A stretch of 34,174 bases of DNA from Marinilabiliales bacterium (GTDB lineage Bacteria > Bacteroidota > Bacteroidia > Bacteroidales > F082). Where the stretch lies: the NCBI GenBank assembly GCA_002869465.1, contig PKSW01000475.1, positions 1 through 34,174 of the forward strand. The letters run 5' to 3'. Positions 25,285-33,679 of the stretch are shown here, in pieces (position 1 is the first letter of the stretch; each line of letters opens with the position of its first letter). The notes under the pieces are model-generated. The model ran no database searches, had not been told where the DNA came from, and was given only the letters and a program-made list of their open reading frames with translations. The position numbers were made by a program, and so were the translations under genes.

Positions 25285-26271
25285 TTAAATTGAACCTAAC
25301 GATGCGATTTCCTTTCTGATAAATGCAATTGAGGTTTCCGGTATTTTAGCGCCGTAAATTTCAATCACTTTGGATGCCATTAATGATCCCAGATAACCTG
25401 CGTTCATAATTCCCAGATTATTGATAAAGCCATATAAAAACCCGGAAGCATATAAATCACCTGCACCGGTTGTGTCGATAGCAGTTGTTGGTACCGGTGG
25501 TATTTTGTACAAAGTATCCTCGAACATTACTAATGAGCCGTTTCGGCCTACTTTTACTACTGCCAGCTCAGTATTTTCAGCTAAAATATGAAGTGCTTCC
25601 AAGGGGTCAGCTTTAGCTGTAAAAGCCCTCGACTCTTCCTCATTGGCAAAAACAATGTCAACATAGCGAGCAACCATATCTTTCAGAAAATCCAAATTAT
25701 CTTCAACTACATTATAGCTTGCCAAGTCCAATGAAATCATGAGACCTGCCTGTTTAGCTTTTCTTAAAACAGCTTCCAGTAAATCATGGTTATATACTAT
25801 ATAGCCTTCAATATGAAGTATGTCGAAACCTTCTAGATTTTTTTCATCTAGTTCATCACCTGAAAGTTCTACAGAAGCCCCAAGATAAGTACCAAATGTT
25901 CTTTCACCGTCAAGACTTATTAAAGTGCTTGCAATACCTGAATCGGTTGAAGTACGAATAAGCATTGGCTGAATCGAGCTTTTTTCAAGATCCGAATAAA
26001 AAAAGTCTCCGGTAGCATCATTACCAACTTTTCCCCAAAAAGCAGTTTGCATACCAAGTTTCGCTAATCCGTGTATCGTATTTGCTGCGGAACCGCCTGA
26101 AACAAGTTCTTTTTCGAGGTGAAACGTCTTATTTGCAATCATGTCTTTTATTTGAGCATCCACCAAGGTCATACTGCCTTTTGGAAGCTTTAATTCATCA
26201 AGTAATTGATCATTTTCAAGTTTAATGAGTAAATCAGTCAAAGCACTTCCAATACCAATAATTTTTGCCAT
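25285..26271 (-). CDS. PfkB-family carbohydrate/nucleoside kinase, adenosine-kinase-like
   Basis: ATP-dependent phosphorylation of a sugar or nucleoside. The 328-residue protein shows PfkB signature 1 as VSGGSAANTIHGLAKLG (about 57-73) and signature 2 as DTTGAGDLYASGFLYG near 267-282. The latter contains the catalytic Asp and the anion hole GAGD. The general layout and the IIGIGSALTDLL start resemble genes annotated as adenosine kinase in Bacteroidota. Adenosine would come from S-adenosylhomocysteinase, encoded elsewhere in the window. Ribokinase or fructokinase activity cannot be excluded. The gene has its own -7 box and is transcribed towards the EF-G2 gene after a gap of about 100 bp. Confidence 0.85.
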   Translation of the reverse strand: MAKIIGIGSALTDLLIKLENDQLLDELKLPKGSMTLVDAQIKDMIANKTFHLEKELVSGGSAANTIHGLAKLGMQTAFWGKVGNDATGDFFYSDLEKSSIQPMLIRTSTDSGIASTLISLDGERTFGTYLGASVELSGDELDEKNLEGFDILHIEGYIVYNHDLLEAVLRKAKQAGLMISLDLASYNVVEDNLDFLKDMVARYVDIVFANEEESRAFTAKADPLEALHILAENTELAVVKVGRNGSLVMFEDTLYKIPPVPTTAIDTTGAGDLYASGFLYGFINNLGIMNAGYLGSLMASKVIEIYGAKIPETSIAFIRKEIASLGSI

Positions 26272-26287
26272 ATAATTTAATTTGCCG

Positions 26288-26295
26288 CAAAAGTA
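26288..26295 (-). promoter_or_regulatory. -7 box (TACTTTTG) of the PfkB-family kinase
   Basis: The minus strand reads TACTTTTG, matching TAnnTTTG, 16 bases before the ATG at 26271, giving a short leader. Confidence 0.55.
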
Positions 26296-26409
26296 GTTAA
26301 TTAGTTAGGATACAAAAAGCGTATAATACTGAAATTGGCTCAACGGCTTTTGATCTTTTTCTAATTTTACAGATATTTTTAATTTCCATATTCAAAGCCT
26401 AAACTCATA

Positions 26410-28155
26410 TTGGAATTAGAGACTAAACAGTTTAAAAAAACGCATTGGACACAGTCGAAATACCTGTATTATGGTATTCTGCTTTTTTGGTTGCTCATCA
26501 ATCTTTTACAAGCTGGGTTTACTGAGCTTATTCACGACGAGGCGTATTACTACTATTATTCAACTGATTTAGCCTGGGGTTATTTTGACCACCCACCCAT
26601 GATTGCCCTGTTTATTAAAGTGGGAACATTACTAACAACTAATGAGGTGGGTGTGCGGTTGATCATCTGTTTGTCGTCTGTCATTGCTTTGGCCCTTGTT
26701 ATAAAAATTGCTGAGGTTAAGAATTATTTGCTGTTTTTTGTTTTATGGTTTTCTGTTTTAATTATTCATGTTGGCGGCTTTATAGCTGTTCCTGATGTAC
26801 CGTTAATTTTTTTTAGCACTGTATTTTTTATTCTTTACCGCAACTATTTACAAAAAGATAATTGGCTGAATACTTTGCTGCTTTCAATAACTATTGCCGC
26901 TCTTTTTTATAGTAAATATACCGGAGTGCTTGTCGTTTTTTTTACTGTGCTCTCAAACCTAAAATTGCTGAAGCAAAAATCATTTTGGATAATTGTTGCT
27001 ATTACTTCTATTTTAATGATTCCTCATTTTATATGGCAGGTCAAACATAATTTTGTTACACCATATTATCACTTGGTTGAAAGATCCGCCGCATTCACTT
27101 TTAAATGGCAAAGCGTTTACGAATTTATATTAGGACAAATTGGGATATTGAACCCTCTTATTGCTTTAATATTGATTTACTTCGGATTTATTTTCAAACC
27201 TAAAGATGAATTTTACAGATCGCTGAAATACAATGCATTTGGAGTATTGTTTATTGGTTTTATAATGTCTTTTAGGGGGCATGTTGAAGCCAACTGGACT
27301 AGTACAGCTTTTATCCCATTAATAATCATCGCATTTCAAGGAATACGAAATAGGAGGAAAGTTATTAAAGCAATATATATAATAGGCATCATTAGCGGTT
27401 TGTGCATTCTGGCTCTGCGAGGGATTATGATGGTGAATTATTTGCCCGAAGAATATAAACATCATTTTAGGGTCGAATTTCATAATTGGGATACATGGGC
27501 TGAAGAACTGCATGAGAAAGCGGGAAATAAGCCGGTTGTTTTCGTTAATTCATACCAGAGAGCCTCGAAATACTTGTATTATGCCAACAAGAACACTTTC
27601 ACATATAATTCACTGCTATACCGTAAGAATCAGTTTGATATTGGAAGGTTTGAACAAGGTTTACAAGGTAGTGAGGTCGTGCTGTTTAATAATGAAAGAG
27701 GGTTTTGGATCAATAATGAAACTTCATTTCCGATACCCGAACAGGATAGTATAGAAATATCTACAGGAGAGAAAATGTATGTAACAAATATAAAGAACTA
27801 TCGAACCTATAATTTTCTGGAAATAGACATCGATTTAGAAGAACATGAATACACAGCAAATACGGAAATCGTCATCCCAATTACAATAAAAAATCCCCTT
27901 GGGAAACCAGTAACAATTTTATCAGATAGTCTCAACTCGGTGATTGCCGTTGCCATTTTTCAGAGAGGAGATGTGGTTTTATATAAAGAAGTAGAAGATA
28001 TCTCGGGTTTGACAATAGATAAAAAATATCAAACAAACCTCAAGTTAAAACTACCGGAGGTTACCGGAAAATGCTATATGAGAGTGGTTATCAGGTCAGG
28101 TTGGCTACCACCCGGATTAAACAGTCGGATTCAAAAAATAACATTAATCGATTAG
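26410..28155 (+). CDS. GT-C membrane glycosyltransferase, ArnT/PMT (GT39/GT83) type
   Basis: Integral-membrane transferase that moves a sugar from a polyprenyl-phosphate donor to an acceptor on the outer face of the inner membrane. It has 581 residues with around ten hydrophobic segments in the first two-thirds. The family catalytic site is in the first periplasmic loop: ELIHDEAYYYYYS (about 39-51), the DE motif of the PMT_2 clan, followed by YFDHPPMIALFIK. The soluble C-terminal part (about 350-581) is periplasmic and ends in a beta-rich region (EIVIPITIKNPLGKPVTI). The only start near the first segment is a TTG at 26410. The acceptor could be lipid A, a protein or a glycan. It has no clear operon partner. 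Confidence 0.85.
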   Translation: MELETKQFKKTHWTQSKYLYYGILLFWLLINLLQAGFTELIHDEAYYYYYSTDLAWGYFDHPPMIALFIKVGTLLTTNEVGVRLIICLSSVIALALVIKIAEVKNYLLFFVLWFSVLIIHVGGFIAVPDVPLIFFSTVFFILYRNYLQKDNWLNTLLLSITIAALFYSKYTGVLVVFFTVLSNLKLLKQKSFWIIVAITSILMIPHFIWQVKHNFVTPYYHLVERSAAFTFKWQSVYEFILGQIGILNPLIALILIYFGFIFKPKDEFYRSLKYNAFGVLFIGFIMSFRGHVEANWTSTAFIPLIIIAFQGIRNRRKVIKAIYIIGIISGLCILALRGIMMVNYLPEEYKHHFRVEFHNWDTWAEELHEKAGNKPVVFVNSYQRASKYLYYANKNTFTYNSLLYRKNQFDIGRFEQGLQGSEVVLFNNERGFWINNETSFPIPEQDSIEISTGEKMYVTNIKNYRTYNFLEIDIDLEEHEYTANTEIVIPITIKNPLGKPVTILSDSLNSVIAVAIFQRGDVVLYKEVEDISGLTIDKKYQTNLKLKLPEVTGKCYMRVVIRSGWLPPGLNSRIQKITLID

Positions 28156-28281
28156 ATGTTTTGATATTAGAATATTCTTGTTTTAAAAAGTTATCCCAAT
28201 TAAAAACAAAATTTATTAAAACAAATCAAGCAAGCGCAGTAGGTTAAAAGCTAACAGATATGCATAATAAAAAGTAATGGA

Positions 28282-28953
28282 ATGAAAAAAGTAATCATAA
28301 CTGGAGCAACCGGAATGGTTGGAAAAGGAGTCTTGCTGGAGTGCCTTGACCATGAATCAATAGACGAAGTATTTGTTATTGGTAGAAATACAGTTGATGT
28401 TGACCATAAGAAACTAAAACAATTAGTTCATAAGGATTTTTCCGATTTCACAACTGTAAAAGATAAATTGGAAGGCTATAATGGCTGTTTTTATTGTTTG
28501 GGGATCAGTGCAGCTGGATTGAACGAAGATCAGTATAAAAAAATCACTTACGATTATACAATGGCTCTTGCCAAAACATTGTTTGACAACAATCCAGATA
28601 TGACCTTCAACTATGTTTCGGGGCAGGGGACAGATTCTTCCGAAAAAGGCAGGGTCATGTGGGCAAGAGTAAAAGGAAAAACTGAAAATGATATACTGAA
28701 ACTTGGTTTTAAGCAAGCATTTGCTTTCAGACCAGGAATGATCATCCCGTTAAAGGGAATAAAATCGCGGACAAAAAGCTACCAGTTTTTGTACGATTAT
28801 TTTATGTGGCTGGTTCAGTCGGTCAAAGTCATATCTCCAAATTCCGTGGTGAATACAACCCAAATCGGATTGGCTATGATTAACACAATGTTAAATGGTT
28901 ATGAAAAGAAAATTTTGAGGCCTAAGGATATAATTATTTTATCAGAAAAGTAG
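28282..28953 (+). CDS. NAD(P)-binding Rossmann protein, nucleoside-diphosphate-sugar-epimerase-like
   Basis: 223-residue atypical/extended SDR. The N-terminal dinucleotide-binding motif is TGATGMVGKG (7-16), followed by LLECLDHESIDEVFVIGRN. The middle has NGCFYCLGISAAGL and FNYVSGQGTDSSEKGRVMWARVKGKTE, where a Ser and the later Lys stand where SDRs place their active site. AFAFRPGMIIPLKG resembles the late RPG segment of epimerase-type proteins. The expected YxxxK tyrosine is not seen (MWARVKGK), so catalysis is uncertain. It could be a reductase or an NmrA-like sensor. It is monocistronic by spacing (over 120 bp on both sides), with no recognisable promoter box. Confidence 0.8.
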   Translation: MKKVIITGATGMVGKGVLLECLDHESIDEVFVIGRNTVDVDHKKLKQLVHKDFSDFTTVKDKLEGYNGCFYCLGISAAGLNEDQYKKITYDYTMALAKTLFDNNPDMTFNYVSGQGTDSSEKGRVMWARVKGKTENDILKLGFKQAFAFRPGMIIPLKGIKSRTKSYQFLYDYFMWLVQSVKVISPNSVVNTTQIGLAMINTMLNGYEKKILRPKDIIILSEK

Positions 28954-29097
28954 AAAAATAAAAGAAGGACTGATATTGGAATTCTAAACAAGACGATTCT
29001 GTGCGCATACTCTATTTTTTGTCGCTCCAAAACAAATTGAATTTAAATTTGTTATAATGTTTTAGATTAGTATAAAAAAGTTTTATAATTAAAAAAT

Positions 29098-30018
29098 ATG
29101 AACAAAGAAAAATGGACTATAGATAATGTCCCCGATCTAACAGGAAAAGTAATCATTGTAACCGGCGGTAATAGTGGCCTGGGTTATGAATCAGTAAAAG
29201 CTTTTGCTGGGAAGGGTGCTGAAGTAGTGTTGGCCAGCCGGTCAGTTGATAATGGTAACAAGGCAAAAACAGACATTGAAAAAAGCCATCCTGTGGGCAA
29301 TATTGTGACCATGCAGCTTGATTTGTCTGATCTAAATTCGATTCGTAAGTTCTCTGCCAAATTCCACGAAAAATACAAACGGCTGGATGTACTGCTCAAC
29401 AACGCGGGGATTATGACAACACCTTACTTCTTGACAAAAGATGGTTTTGAAGCCCAAATGGGAACCAACCACCTCGGGCATTTCGCTCTGACAGGATTAT
29501 TGTTTGACCTGCTTAAGAAAACACCGGATTCCAGAATTGTAAATGTAAGCAGCTCTGCCCATAAACAAGGTAAAATGGATTTCGATAATTTGTTGTTTGA
29601 AGAGGGAAAAGGCTATTCACCCATAAAATCTTATGGGAGGTCAAAATTATCTAACCTGTTGTTTACCTATGAACTGCAAAGAAAACTGGAACATAGTGGG
29701 ATGCATTCAATTGCTGTTGCTGCCCATCCTGGGGTGGCTCAAACCAACCTGGCAAGGTATCTCGATGGGAAATTTTGGTTTAAATTATTAATGCCTGTCT
29801 TTAAATTGATTTCACAGGACCAGGCGCAAGGGGCGTTGCCACAAATTAGAGCGTCCGTTGACACGAATGTTATGGGCGGACAGTATTATGGACCACATAG
29901 AGGGATGAAAGGCGATCCGGTTGTTGTAGAATCAAATGCAGCTTCACATAATAAAAAAGATGCGAAAAGACTTTGGGAAGTTTCAGAAAAGTTAACCGGA
30001 GTTCACTTCCAATTTTAA
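29098..30018 (+). CDS. Short-chain dehydrogenase/reductase (retinol-dehydrogenase-like SDR)
   Basis: Classical NAD(P)H-dependent SDR of 306 residues. The cofactor motif is TGGNSGLG (22-29), the structural motif NNAG (101-104), with catalytic Ser in VSSSAH (near 152) and Tyr179-Lys183 in SYGRSKLSN. AAHPGVAQTNL follows the active site. The length and the MGTNHLGHFALT segment resemble the retinol-dehydrogenase/WW-domain-oxidoreductase-like SDRs often annotated simply as oxidoreductase. Arg-rich ASRSV after the second strand favours NADPH. The substrate is unknown. It stands alone between the epimerase-like gene and the Mo/W transporter operon, 83 bp ahead of the latter. Confidence 0.9.
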   Translation: MNKEKWTIDNVPDLTGKVIIVTGGNSGLGYESVKAFAGKGAEVVLASRSVDNGNKAKTDIEKSHPVGNIVTMQLDLSDLNSIRKFSAKFHEKYKRLDVLLNNAGIMTTPYFLTKDGFEAQMGTNHLGHFALTGLLFDLLKKTPDSRIVNVSSSAHKQGKMDFDNLLFEEGKGYSPIKSYGRSKLSNLLFTYELQRKLEHSGMHSIAVAAHPGVAQTNLARYLDGKFWFKLLMPVFKLISQDQAQGALPQIRASVDTNVMGGQYYGPHRGMKGDPVVVESNAASHNKKDAKRLWEVSEKLTGVHFQF

Positions 30019-30063
30019 GAGAAAAGAAGCGCTTATTTAGATTACAAATTATTGATAAAATAG

Positions 30064-30071
30064 TAATTTTG
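30064..30071 (+). promoter_or_regulatory. -7 box (TAATTTTG) of the Mo/W transporter operon
   Basis: TAATTTTG matches TAnnTTTG, 30 bases before the ATG at 30102. No ModE-like palindrome or Moco riboswitch was recognised in the short leader. Confidence 0.5.
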
Positions 30072-30101
30072 AATCGGCAAATTGAAATTAATTAGCCTAA
30101 C

Positions 30102-31040
30102 ATGATTCAAAAATATATTACTTTTTTTCTCGGATGCCTTTTTTTTATATCGACATCGTGTCAGCGACAGCAGGAAGTGATCAAGGTATTTCATGCCGGA
30201 AGCCTGTCGGTGCCATTGCATGCGATTGCTGAAGCTTACGAAAATTTGCATCCTGGTGTTAAAGTCCAACTGGAAGGTGCCGGCAGTTTAACCTGTATCA
30301 GAAAAATTACGGAGTTGCATAAAGCCTGTGATGTGCTTGCCGTGGCTGATTATGCGTTGATCGACCAGTTGATGATCCCTGATTATACGAACTTTAATAT
30401 TTTGTTTGCCGGTAATAAAATGGCGATTGGATACGAACCCGGATCAAAGTGGGGTAATGAAATAAGTGAAACCAATTGGCATGAAATCCTTTTAAGAGAT
30501 GATGTACACTTTGGCCGCTCGAATCCCAATCATGATCCTTCAGGCTACAGAACAGAGATTGTGATGGGACTGGCAGAAAAAAAATTACAAATACATGGTT
30601 TACAGCAGGGGTTACTGAATAAAGATCAGAAATTTATTCGTCCGAAAGGTACCGAGTTGCTTCCCTTATTGGAAACAGGAACCATTGATTTTATATTTCA
30701 TTACAGCTCGGTTTTACAACAGCACAACTTGTCTGTCCTGTGGCTACCCGACAGCATCAACCTGAGTAATCCTGCCCTTGATGATTGGTATGCTTCGGTT
30801 TGTACCGAAGTGGATGGAACAAGCCGTGAACAACGCATTACCAAGTGTGGCGAAGCAATGGTGTATGGTATCTGTCTTCCGGATAATGGGAATAATCCCA
30901 GTGGAGCAACCCAATTTCTACAGTTTATGCTGACAAACGGTAGGGATATTTTGGAAAACCATGGACAACCTACTATTCAACCTGTTTTATCGACAAAATC
31001 AATAGAAATTCCTGCATGGTATTCATCTATTATAAATTAA
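30102..31040 (+). CDS. Molybdate/tungstate ABC transporter substrate-binding lipoprotein, WtpA-like
   Basis: Periplasmic oxyanion-binding protein of 312 residues with a lipoprotein signal (LGCLFFISTSC, Cys20). The ModA/WtpA class is indicated by KVFHAGSLSVPLHAI near 30, the LEGAGSLTCIRKITEL segment, HFGRSNPNHDPSGYRTEIVM near 145, RPKGTELLPLLETGTIDFIF and the C-terminal HGQPTIQPVL. The NPNxDPxGYR motif is the WtpA hallmark and favours the archaeal/tungstate-type branch over E. coli ModA. Molybdate or tungstate selectivity cannot be decided from sequence. It is the first gene of the four-gene operon, four bases before the next gene. Confidence 0.92.
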   Translation: MIQKYITFFLGCLFFISTSCQRQQEVIKVFHAGSLSVPLHAIAEAYENLHPGVKVQLEGAGSLTCIRKITELHKACDVLAVADYALIDQLMIPDYTNFNILFAGNKMAIGYEPGSKWGNEISETNWHEILLRDDVHFGRSNPNHDPSGYRTEIVMGLAEKKLQIHGLQQGLLNKDQKFIRPKGTELLPLLETGTIDFIFHYSSVLQQHNLSVLWLPDSINLSNPALDDWYASVCTEVDGTSREQRITKCGEAMVYGICLPDNGNNPSGATQFLQFMLTNGRDILENHGQPTIQPVLSTKSIEIPAWYSSIIN

Positions 31041-31044
31041 CCCA

Positions 31045-32112
31045 ATGAAAAAAATTCTTGTATCAAATTTAGTCATCATCACGATCTTTTTCCTTTTTGG
31101 AAAATGTACAACCATATCAAATGAAAAAAAGCCAACTGTATTATTACCCGCGGTTGACACAAATGACGCTACCAATGATTTTTATGATAACGAAGCAACA
31201 CATTTACTGCCTCTGGAAAAAATTATTGTGGATGGTGAAACAAAAGGCCAGATAGAAATCGATTTGACCAGTTTGCCATTGCATTCGGTGATTGTAAAAG
31301 AAACAGCATGGACTGCTGACAGTAACAAATTTATAGGCGCCTACCGATATGACGGGCCATCACTTTATGACATTCTAAATACTGTCCCATTAATAAAAAA
31401 GAATGCCGAACAATTTAACCCGATTATTGATGCCTTTGTTGAGATCAGTAATGATGCAGGAGAAAAAGTAATATTCAGCTGGGGAGAAATTTTTTATCCG
31501 ATTCATCGTCATGAGATCATTATTGGAACCCGGGTGATGCAAATTGTACCCAGCAAGACCAAAGAATATTGGCCTTTACCTGAAGAACCCCGGTTGATCG
31601 CAGCGGCTGACTTGCTCACGGAAAGAAATATTAGCAACCCAAGCCGAATTACTATAAAATCTCTTGATCAGTATTTTGAAGTGAACCGTGAAATAAACCC
31701 CATGTTTTCTGAAAGCATGGGCATCTATGATAATGATGAGCAGGAAATATCCCGTATTTCGGATATGCCTGAAGATAATGAAATCAGTTATCCCAATATA
31801 TTTTATGGCCGGGGTCGTGGTATTCATGCCGTTACACCTTTTAACGGAGTCCTGCTGAAAAACCAACTCGCATCCTTTTTCCCACTGAGTCGCGAAGCAT
31901 TAAAAACCGGAATGTTCACAATTTCTTCAGTGGACGGTTACCGTGCAGCATTCACATACAGTGAAGTTATGAATAGGAATGACCAGTCGGAAGTGTTGTT
32001 AATTGACCAGGGTGAAACTGACGGCGGGCGTTTCATTATTTATCCTTCGGCAGACTTTTTTTCTGACAGGGCCGTAAAATCCATTAATGGAATCTGGTAT
32101 CATGAGCTCTAA
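31045..32112 (+). CDS. Exported protein with two degenerate molybdopterin-oxidoreductase-fold repeats, in the Mo/W transporter operon
   Basis: 355 residues with an N-terminal hydrophobic export segment. The lipobox candidate LFGKC (Cys21) has Lys at -1, which is non-canonical. The rest shows an internal duplication that resembles the sulfite-oxidase/YedY Moco-binding fold (PF00174). Repeat 1 has YDGPSLYDIL (102-111), VEISNDAGEKVIFSWGEIF (132-150) and EPRLIAAADLLTERNISNP (181-199). Repeat 2 has FNGVLLKNQL (266-275), FTISSVDGYRAAFTYSEVM (291-309) and GRFIIYPSADFFSDRAVKSI (328-347). Apart from Cys21 there is no Cys, so the thiolate that binds Mo in true enzymes is absent. Gaps of four and three bases to the binding protein and permease genes make it an integral operon member. 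It may be a binding or cofactor-handling partner; the function is not known. Confidence 0.7.
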   Translation: MKKILVSNLVIITIFFLFGKCTTISNEKKPTVLLPAVDTNDATNDFYDNEATHLLPLEKIIVDGETKGQIEIDLTSLPLHSVIVKETAWTADSNKFIGAYRYDGPSLYDILNTVPLIKKNAEQFNPIIDAFVEISNDAGEKVIFSWGEIFYPIHRHEIIIGTRVMQIVPSKTKEYWPLPEEPRLIAAADLLTERNISNPSRITIKSLDQYFEVNREINPMFSESMGIYDNDEQEISRISDMPEDNEISYPNIFYGRGRGIHAVTPFNGVLLKNQLASFFPLSREALKTGMFTISSVDGYRAAFTYSEVMNRNDQSEVLLIDQGETDGGRFIIYPSADFFSDRAVKSINGIWYHEL

Positions 32113-32115
32113 AAA

Positions 32116-32910
32116 ATGATACAGGGTAACCGAATACATATCTTTTCTGTATTTATGATGCTGGCCGGGGCGTTGGTGTTGCTTTTTGTGATCGCGCCAC
32201 TGGCAGGCATGTTTTTACACACAAGCGGAAGCAGTATTGCTGAAGCGCTGCAGGATACCGAAGTAACACACAGCATACTGCTTACCCTGGGAAGTGCCAT
32301 GGCGGCGACACTAATCTTTAGCCTGGGTATTATTCCTCTGGCCTGGCTCATGGCACGCCATACATTTCGCGGAAAACGCATTATCCAGGGAATTATCGAC
32401 TTACCTGTGGTTATTCCGCATAGTGCAGCAGGCATTGCATTGCTCAGTGTTGTGTCAGAAAACGCCATCTTTGGAAAAGCAGCGGCAGGATTGGGATTAA
32501 GCTTTATAGGGACGATTGGAGGTGTTATTATTGCCATGGCATTTGTGAGCCTGCCGTTTCTTTTTAATGCAGCACGCGATAGTTTCGAGTCCATTGACCG
32601 TCGCCTCGAGTATGCAGCTATGAATCTGGGGGCTTCACCGGCAAAAACATTCTTCACCATTTCTTTACCGCTGGCTAAAAATGGCATTATCTCTGGAATG
32701 ATCATGATGTTTGCACGTGGTATGAGCGAATTTGGAGCCATTGTTATCATTGCCTATTACCCGATGGTAACCCCGGTAATGATCTACGACCGTTTTGCTT
32801 CTTTCGGACTGGAAGCTTCCCGACCTATTGCATTACTTTTTATTTGTATAGCATTGATTGTATTTATCATTATTCGCCTTTTTACACGCCGACGCTATGC
32901 TACACGTTAA
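32116..32910 (+). CDS. Molybdate/tungstate ABC transporter permease (ModB/WtpB-like)
   Basis: Inner-membrane permease, 264 residues, about six TM helices, binding-protein-dependent transport family. The cytoplasmic coupling loop (EAA motif) is visible as RRLEYAAMNLGASPAKTFFTISLPL near 167-191, followed by the typical GIISGMIMMFARGMSEFGA. The PVVIPHSAAGIALL segment before it is characteristic of ModB/WtpB/CysT permeases. It starts three bases after the previous stop, and its last codons overlap the start of the ATPase gene, which indicates translational coupling. Homodimeric assembly is expected. Sulfate or thiosulfate permeases are the nearest alternative, but the WtpA-like partner supports Mo/W. 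Confidence 0.92.
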   Translation: MIQGNRIHIFSVFMMLAGALVLLFVIAPLAGMFLHTSGSSIAEALQDTEVTHSILLTLGSAMAATLIFSLGIIPLAWLMARHTFRGKRIIQGIIDLPVVIPHSAAGIALLSVVSENAIFGKAAAGLGLSFIGTIGGVIIAMAFVSLPFLFNAARDSFESIDRRLEYAAMNLGASPAKTFFTISLPLAKNGIISGMIMMFARGMSEFGAIVIIAYYPMVTPVMIYDRFASFGLEASRPIALLFICIALIVFIIIRLFTRRRYATR

Positions 32911-33601
32911 AGATGTAACCATATACGCGGGAACATTTGCAGTGAACTCCGCAACATTCCGTATTAATAAGGGAGAATATTATTTTCTTCTTGGGGAGAG
33001 CGGATCCGGCAAATCACTGCTGTTGGAAGCCATTAGTGGCACCAGGGATATACAAAAAGGAAGCATAATGGTAGCCGGTGAAGATATTACCCATCAGCCG
33101 TTGAATAAGCGAAATGTTGGTATTGTTTTTCAGAACCTTGCATTATTTCCACATAAAAAAGTATTTAAAAACATATCATTTTCACTGAACTGCCGAAAAA
33201 TCAGCAAGAAAGAAATTGATTTTGAAGTACATCAAATGGCGGAAAAACTGGGTATTTCAAAGCTACTTCAACGCTATCCGGAAACTTTAAGCGGGGGAGA
33301 ACACCAGCGGGTGGCATTGGCTCGCACCCTTATTATGAAGCCTGCCGTATTGCTGCTTGACGAACCCCTGTCGTCGCTTGATATTTTGTTGAAAGAAGAA
33401 ATGGTAACCTTGCTGAAGGATATCCATCAGCAAGGTCAAACTATTTTACACGTAACACATGATTATCATGAAGTTGCCCAACTGGCTGATAGAATTTCCA
33501 TCATTGAGAACGGGCAGATTTTGCAAACAGGAACCCGTCTGGAAATTTCAAAAGCACCATGTAATCGGCTGGCGAACCGAATTAGCAACCCTTTCTTATA
33601 A
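32897..33601 (+). CDS. Molybdate/tungstate ABC transporter ATPase (ModC/WtpC-like)
   Basis: Energising subunit, 234 residues from the ATG at 32897 (MLHVKDVTIY). The computed start at 32858 is a TTG deep inside the permease gene and adds a non-homologous MYLSLFAFLHADA, so I reject it. All ABC motifs are present: Walker A GESGSGKS, Q-loop VFQNLALFPH, signature LSGGEHQRVALART, Walker B VLLLDEPLSSLD and H-loop HVTHDYHE. There is no C-terminal TOBE/MOP domain, so the trans-inhibition by molybdate seen in some ModC proteins is not expected. It overlaps the permease gene by 14 bases. It is the last gene of the operon. Confidence 0.93.
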   Translation: MLHVKDVTIYAGTFAVNSATFRINKGEYYFLLGESGSGKSLLLEAISGTRDIQKGSIMVAGEDITHQPLNKRNVGIVFQNLALFPHKKVFKNISFSLNCRKISKKEIDFEVHQMAEKLGISKLLQRYPETLSGGEHQRVALARTLIMKPAVLLLDEPLSSLDILLKEEMVTLLKDIHQQGQTILHVTHDYHEVAQLADRISIIENGQILQTGTRLEISKAPCNRLANRISNPFL

Positions 33602-33631
33602 CTAGAATGCCTTACAGGATGGCATAAAAAA

Positions 33632-33658
33632 ATCGGCCCCGAATGAATCAAAGCCGAT
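33632..33658 (-). terminator. Terminator of the YceI-family gene
   Basis: On the minus strand GATCGGC ... GCCGAT(T) forms a stem (ATCGGC at 33632-33637 with GCCGAT at 33653-33658, 15-nt loop) followed by TTTTTTT. A second small hairpin, ATGCC/GGCAT at 33607-33625, lies between it and the ATPase stop. Confidence 0.65.
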
Positions 33659-33679
33659 CAAGAGAATATATAATTACAG

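Noticed and set aside
32109-32750. 213-aa ORF on the minus strand opposite the permease gene
   Set aside because: It is an antisense shadow of a clear permease gene. Its protein is low-complexity (many Ala, Ile, Met, Pro) without recognisable domains.
32858-32896. TTG-initiated N-terminal extension of the ABC ATPase
   Set aside because: The extension lies wholly inside the permease gene and has no homology to ABC ATPases; the ATG at 32897 fits the family.
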